DNA of 64,000 nt. It comes from Chitinophaga pinensis. GTDB lineage: Bacteria > Bacteroidota > Bacteroidia > Flavobacteriales_D > Crocinitomicaceae. The DNA lies in the NCBI GenBank assembly GCA_945902745.1, contig CAMDNE010000006.1:1-64000 (forward strand), in the 5' to 3' direction. How positions within the stretch are numbered: the first letter of the stretch is position 1; every line of letters begins with the position of its first letter. The notes beneath the pieces were generated by a model. The model was not told the DNA's origin. It was given only the letters and a program-made list of their open reading frames with translations, and ran no database searches. This document shows positions 62,201 through 64,000 of the stretch, in pieces. The position numbers and the translations under genes were made by a program.

Positions 62201-62664
62201 ACGCCTAAATCTTGATTATTTCCAAAAGAAACACCTCGAGAAATACTTCCAGATTTAGAAATTGAAGAACCACCAAAAACATCCGAAACATCGTATTGAT
62301 TAGTGATTAAATATTTATCTCTATCTCCTTTGTCTTGATTATAAATGATACTCGTATCTCGAGAACCATATACCTTCGCTAAATTCATTGGTAAAACGCG
62401 ATATACAATTCGAATCGAATCACCGCAAGGAATTGTTAATGCGAAACGCGCCTTAGCGTAATCCATATAATAGGAATTAAAGGATACCAATTCAGCGCCA
62501 CAAAAAACTTGAACAGAATTGGGTGAGATCGATAACGTGTCTAAATTCAGAGTATCTACTGTAGCCCTAAATGTTCGTGTACGCAAACTCGTTGTCTGTG
62601 AAAAACCATTCACAGCACTAATCAAAAAGACAATTAACAAGCTTATGTGTCGTAAATTTGACAT
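59218..62664 (-). CDS. Very large outer-membrane protein of a Bacteroidota family, function unknown
   Basis: This 1148-aa protein has a signal peptide (~1-23, ending GFSQ) and dense beta-strand patterning to the last residues (SGGMEVRAFF), as for a large barrel. SGSISRGVSFGNNQDLGVNS and LPIQPDGNTNKLQEFDQVFI resemble a conserved N-terminal stretch in a group of uncharacterised Bacteroidota surface proteins, with some likeness to SprA, but I cannot assign it to SprA. Its function is unknown; a secretion or outer-membrane assembly role is speculative. It is monocistronic, with no obvious partner. Confidence 0.7.
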   Translation of the reverse strand: MSNLRHISLLIVFLISAVNGFSQTTSLRTRTFRATVDTLNLDTLSISPNSVQVFCGAELVSFNSYYMDYAKARFALTIPCGDSIRIVYRVLPMNLAKVYGSRDTSIIYNQDKGDRDKYLITNQYDVSDVFGGSSISKSGSISRGVSFGNNQDLGVNSTLNLELSGDIAPNLKMIASVSDDNLPIQPDGNTNKLQEFDQVFIQIYNDRMKLIAGDFWISKPKGYFLTYKKRGQGLTMNYQWNADTTKVWNTQVSGALSKGKFARQIIPGIEGNQGPYRLKGNENEPFIIVLSGTERVYIDGKLVERGQEFDYTINYNSAEVIFTSRNQITKDSRIVIEFQYSDQNYARSLFQTSTTYSSKKLNFWFNVYSEQDAKNQSLQQDLSFSQKQLLSQIGDTLDLARTNSIDSIGYFENQVLYKMIDSLMYDSVLVYSVNPDSAVYRATFTFVGMGKGDYVFSNFNALGRVYKWVMPVGGVSQGDYDPSRVMITPKQKQMVTSGFSYSIRKNLRVETEMAYSKNDLNTFSKYSSSDDQSFANRSRLIGIIPLSRDSVPKWQMETKLELEALDRNFSPIEQYRAVEFDRDWNTRNKGYSGNQVASTIGMNFKNQSFGNMNVEGQHFIIGSDYQGLRTAINGKWKQKGFNAIWDGSYLSSKTTTKNEFIRHRSEFSQDIKWLRIGYKDDHELNRYSGGTMPLETNSYQFFDYQFYLANGDSIKNNYKIFYRERYDQRSDSLQLTPVAKARTAGGEIKLTEMKNQSLNVVTSYRELKVLNSTLLNQTPEKTLLGRIDYEVRLLKGALTWNNFYEIGSGLELKREFLYIKVNDGQGVYTWIDYNSDGIKDLNEFEIAQYIDQASYIRVFTPSNEYIKTYSNEFNQSIYWRPERIWSSKKGVKKLLSRFSDQVRVRISRKTNLFNGIDAFNPFSTQIRDTNLIATNTNLRNTVFFNRTSSIVGGEYTFQDLSSKTLLATGFDSKANRYHELSIRWNIKRIFSIEAKGQIGTKDSEADYTSGRNYSLKYYFIQPSLIYQPTTTFRITLDGKYSEKSNAIQFGGEQANLYELGSTFKYNQAEKGSLQGGFKTVKIDYNGSQNSALGFEMLEALRPGINYTWNIGYQRSISKNLQLSIQYNGRKSENTRTIHSGGMEVRAFF

Positions 62665-62754
62665 TCGTACGAATGTACAACGTTGAAAGCAGAAAAATCG
62701 TGTTTGAGTTGGAAAAAAGTATGAAAATCAACTATTAAAACTAAAGCTAATATC

Positions 62755-63099
62755 TTATTTACCTTCTTTAATAAGTATATTATCAACTTGTGTTTTTAGT
62801 AAAGGCAAATCTTTGTCAATTATGCCCCAAATTATTACATTGTCCACATTATCATAAGAATGAATGACCCAATTTCTAAGACTTACAATTCTCCTTGCAT
62901 TTGAAATGTCAATAGTTGGATTAATTTTTATTATTCTATTGGTCGCTTCCCCAATAATTTCCAATTCTCTTTCAACAGCTCGTCTAATTAATTTGTTGGT
63001 GTCGTACAATTTAAAATTCCTTTCATTACCCAAATATTCAAAAATTGAATCAATAGAATTTGAAATGTCGAGCAAGTACATTTTGATATCACGCGGCAT
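62755..63099 (-). CDS. hepT: HepT-type toxin (DUF86)
   Basis: This 114-aa protein has the RX4HXY motif as R75...H80-S-Y82 in SLRNWVIHSYDN, the catalytic signature of HepT ribonucleases/toxins. It starts with ATG 63099, overlapping the antitoxin's 3' end by 11 bases, as usual for the MntA-HepT pair. AEPylated/AMPylated Tyr in the motif is the reported mode of neutralisation by MntA. It is a type VII-like toxin-antitoxin unit. Confidence 0.93.
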   Translation of the reverse strand: MPRDIKMYLLDISNSIDSIFEYLGNERNFKLYDTNKLIRRAVERELEIIGEATNRIIKINPTIDISNARRIVSLRNWVIHSYDNVDNVIIWGIIDKDLPLLKTQVDNILIKEGK

Positions 63100-63382
63100 A
63101 CACTAATTGCTTGGTTTTCTCAATACTCTGAATAAAGTAAGGATTAGAAAGTGACTTTTCAGTTAACAAATCAATCTTTCGATTAAACAGTTTTTCAAGC
63201 ATTTCGTGAAGTTCAAAATAATTGTCTGTATATTTTTCGAATGGAATTTCCTTAAATGAAATTAGAATATCGATATCACTTGAATCATTAAATTTTTCAG
63301 TTGTTGCTGAGCCAAATAGGTACATAGACTTTACATCATACTTTTCGCAAAGTAGTTGCAATTCGTCTATTTTATTCTTCAT
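63089..63382 (-). CDS. mntA: MntA-type nucleotidyltransferase antitoxin
   Basis: This 97-aa minimal nucleotidyltransferase has GSATTEKFNDSSDID, the GSX10DXD motif (G24, S25, D36, D38), needed to transfer AMP to HepT Tyr. ATG 63382 gives a normal N-terminus (MKNKIDELQLLCEKY); an ATG at 63394 is the alternative. A TATATTTG box on the minus strand (63413-63420) suits a short-leader promoter. It precedes and overlaps hepT by 11 bases. Confidence 0.92.
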   Translation of the reverse strand: MKNKIDELQLLCEKYDVKSMYLFGSATTEKFNDSSDIDILISFKEIPFEKYTDNYFELHEMLEKLFNRKIDLLTEKSLSNPYFIQSIEKTKQLVYAA

Positions 63383-63490
63383 CAAACTTAACATCACTTT
63401 TTTTCTTAATTTCAAATATACGAATTTAAAATTTGAATTAGAAATTACAAAACCGAGGTGAAAATGACTTCCTTAAAAATTGTAACATCC

Positions 63491-63498
63491 TAGCTTTG
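63491..63498 (+). promoter_or_regulatory. -7 promoter element of the histidine kinase gene
   Basis: TAGCTTTG matches TAnnTTTG; no TTG at -33. It would give a ~60-base leader ending in a strong hairpin before the GTG. Confidence 0.4.
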
Positions 63499-63540
63499 CT
63501 GTTAAAAAAAGTTAAGCTAAAGTCAAAGCTACCAATGGAA

Positions 63541-63565
63541 GATTAATTTCGTTAAAAAATTAATC
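63541..63565 (+). promoter_or_regulatory. Perfect hairpin abutting the kinase start codon
   Basis: GATTAATTT (63541-63549), loop CGTTAAA, AAATTAATC (63557-63565). Nine perfect pairs end one base before GTG 63566, so it could hide the ribosome-binding region. Confidence 0.5.
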
Positions 63566-64000
63566 GTGCGGAAAATACGTGTCAATTTCATTGTTGCTCT
63601 TGTCGTTATAGCTTTACTCGCTTTATTGGTGATTCAAGCGTTCCAAACAGTGCAATTATATGACCGTAAATCGACACAATTTGAAACAAATCTTTCTACT
63701 TCTTTAGAACGAATAGCTGTTCGTCATGAAAAAGCGGAAGATATTCGGCGCTATATGCACATTGTGAACCGTGATTTTAGCGGTCAATACAAGGATGTTT
63801 TAAAAGAAGAATTTAAACTTTTAGTTTCTGCACAGGAATCCATTTCAATTGAGGACACTGCAGTTTTTGAAAACGGTGAACTACAAAATTACCTTGTTAT
63901 TAAAGGAAAAGCATACGATTCTTTGACTGGATTAACTACAGAACAAAAAGTTTTAGCACGTGATGTTAGACAATTAAGGGACCTATTTGACAAACAAAAA
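63566..64000 (+). CDS. Sensor histidine kinase, N-terminal part (3' truncated), GTG start
   Basis: The reading frame has no ATG between its upstream stop (63518-63520) and the membrane segment, so I use GTG 63566. The first ~145 residues are visible: a short basic stretch (VRKIRVNF), a membrane segment (IVALVVIALLALLVIQAF), then a soluble domain of about 110 residues with charged helices (SLERIAVRHEKAEDIRRY). This arrangement is typical of the periplasmic sensor region of Bacteroidota two-component kinases, whose HisKA/HATPase part would lie beyond the window. The identification is by resemblance only. Confidence 0.65.
   Translation, partial: MRKIRVNFIVALVVIALLALLVIQAFQTVQLYDRKSTQFETNLSTSLERIAVRHEKAEDIRRYMHIVNRDFSGQYKDVLKEEFKLLVSAQESISIEDTAVFENGELQNYLVIKGKAYDSLTGLTTEQKVLARDVRQLRDLFDKQK

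Overview
The window is low-GC DNA from a Bacteroidota chromosome, most likely Flavobacteriales. A Crocinitomicaceae/Fluviicola-type organism is my best guess, but that is inference. Evidence for the phylum: nine proteins carry type IX secretion (T9SS) C-terminal sorting domains (five gliding-motility type B, counting the fragment at the left edge, and four type A PNP motifs). There is also a PorP/SprF protein, GLPGLI, HYC_CC_PP and IPExxxVDY family proteins, TonB/carboxypeptidase-regulatory receptors, and promoters of the Bacteroidota form TTG-N19/20-TAnnTTTG.

Layout. 1-7068: tandem array of three related type B adhesins. 7121-9127: tRNA(CAT), heme A synthase, YeeZ-like oxidoreductase. 9197-19137: two more repeat-rich surface proteins, a DUF5686 outer-membrane protein, a radical SAM/SPASM protein and a small SprB-repeat protein. 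19210-20636: a membrane-anchored nuclease and an unlisted 52-aa membrane protein. 20862-24962: a tight operon of IPExxxVDY protein, pyruvate kinase, type B surface protein and PorP/SprF. 24964-29049: acyltransferase and glycine dehydrogenase. 29135-33288: TPR-HTH regulator, type A surface protein, and a SpoIIE/PP2C phosphatase behind a structured leader with a Met/Cys-rich mini-ORF. 33381-37108: two translationally coupled type A secreted proteins, the first a subtilisin-like protease whose start sits on an octanucleotide repeat. 37253-42542: VPS10/BNR protein, LolA-like protein, metK. 42732-45764: a probable metal (copper-like) operon of HYC_CC_PP protein, TonB receptor and HMA protein. 45855-50953: Nfu, GLPGLI plus beta-barrel pair, lipoprotein. 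51131-51321: tRNA-fMet and tRNA-Arg(CCT). 51505-58231: DUF4143 ATPase, SprB-repeat protein overlapping a GH99 glycosidase, Era, Der, Ppx/GppA. 58228-64000: TonB energy transducer, a very large outer-membrane protein, an MntA/HepT toxin-antitoxin pair, and the start of a sensor histidine kinase.

The genes are a mix of housekeeping functions and a heavy investment in secreted or cell-surface proteins. The strongest unexpected signal is the 4 x 8-bp repeat (37076-37107) at the 5' end of the subtilisin-like protease. By codon phase, three repeat units would join a classical signal peptide (from ATG 37137) to the protease, the present four leave only a poorer start, and five would leave no start, which is the arithmetic of a three-state phase-variation switch. 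Second is the 160-nt leader before the PP2C phosphatase, which holds a 27-codon Met/Cys-rich ORF and a chain of mutually exclusive stems resembling an attenuator. No prophage, insertion sequence or CRISPR array was seen.
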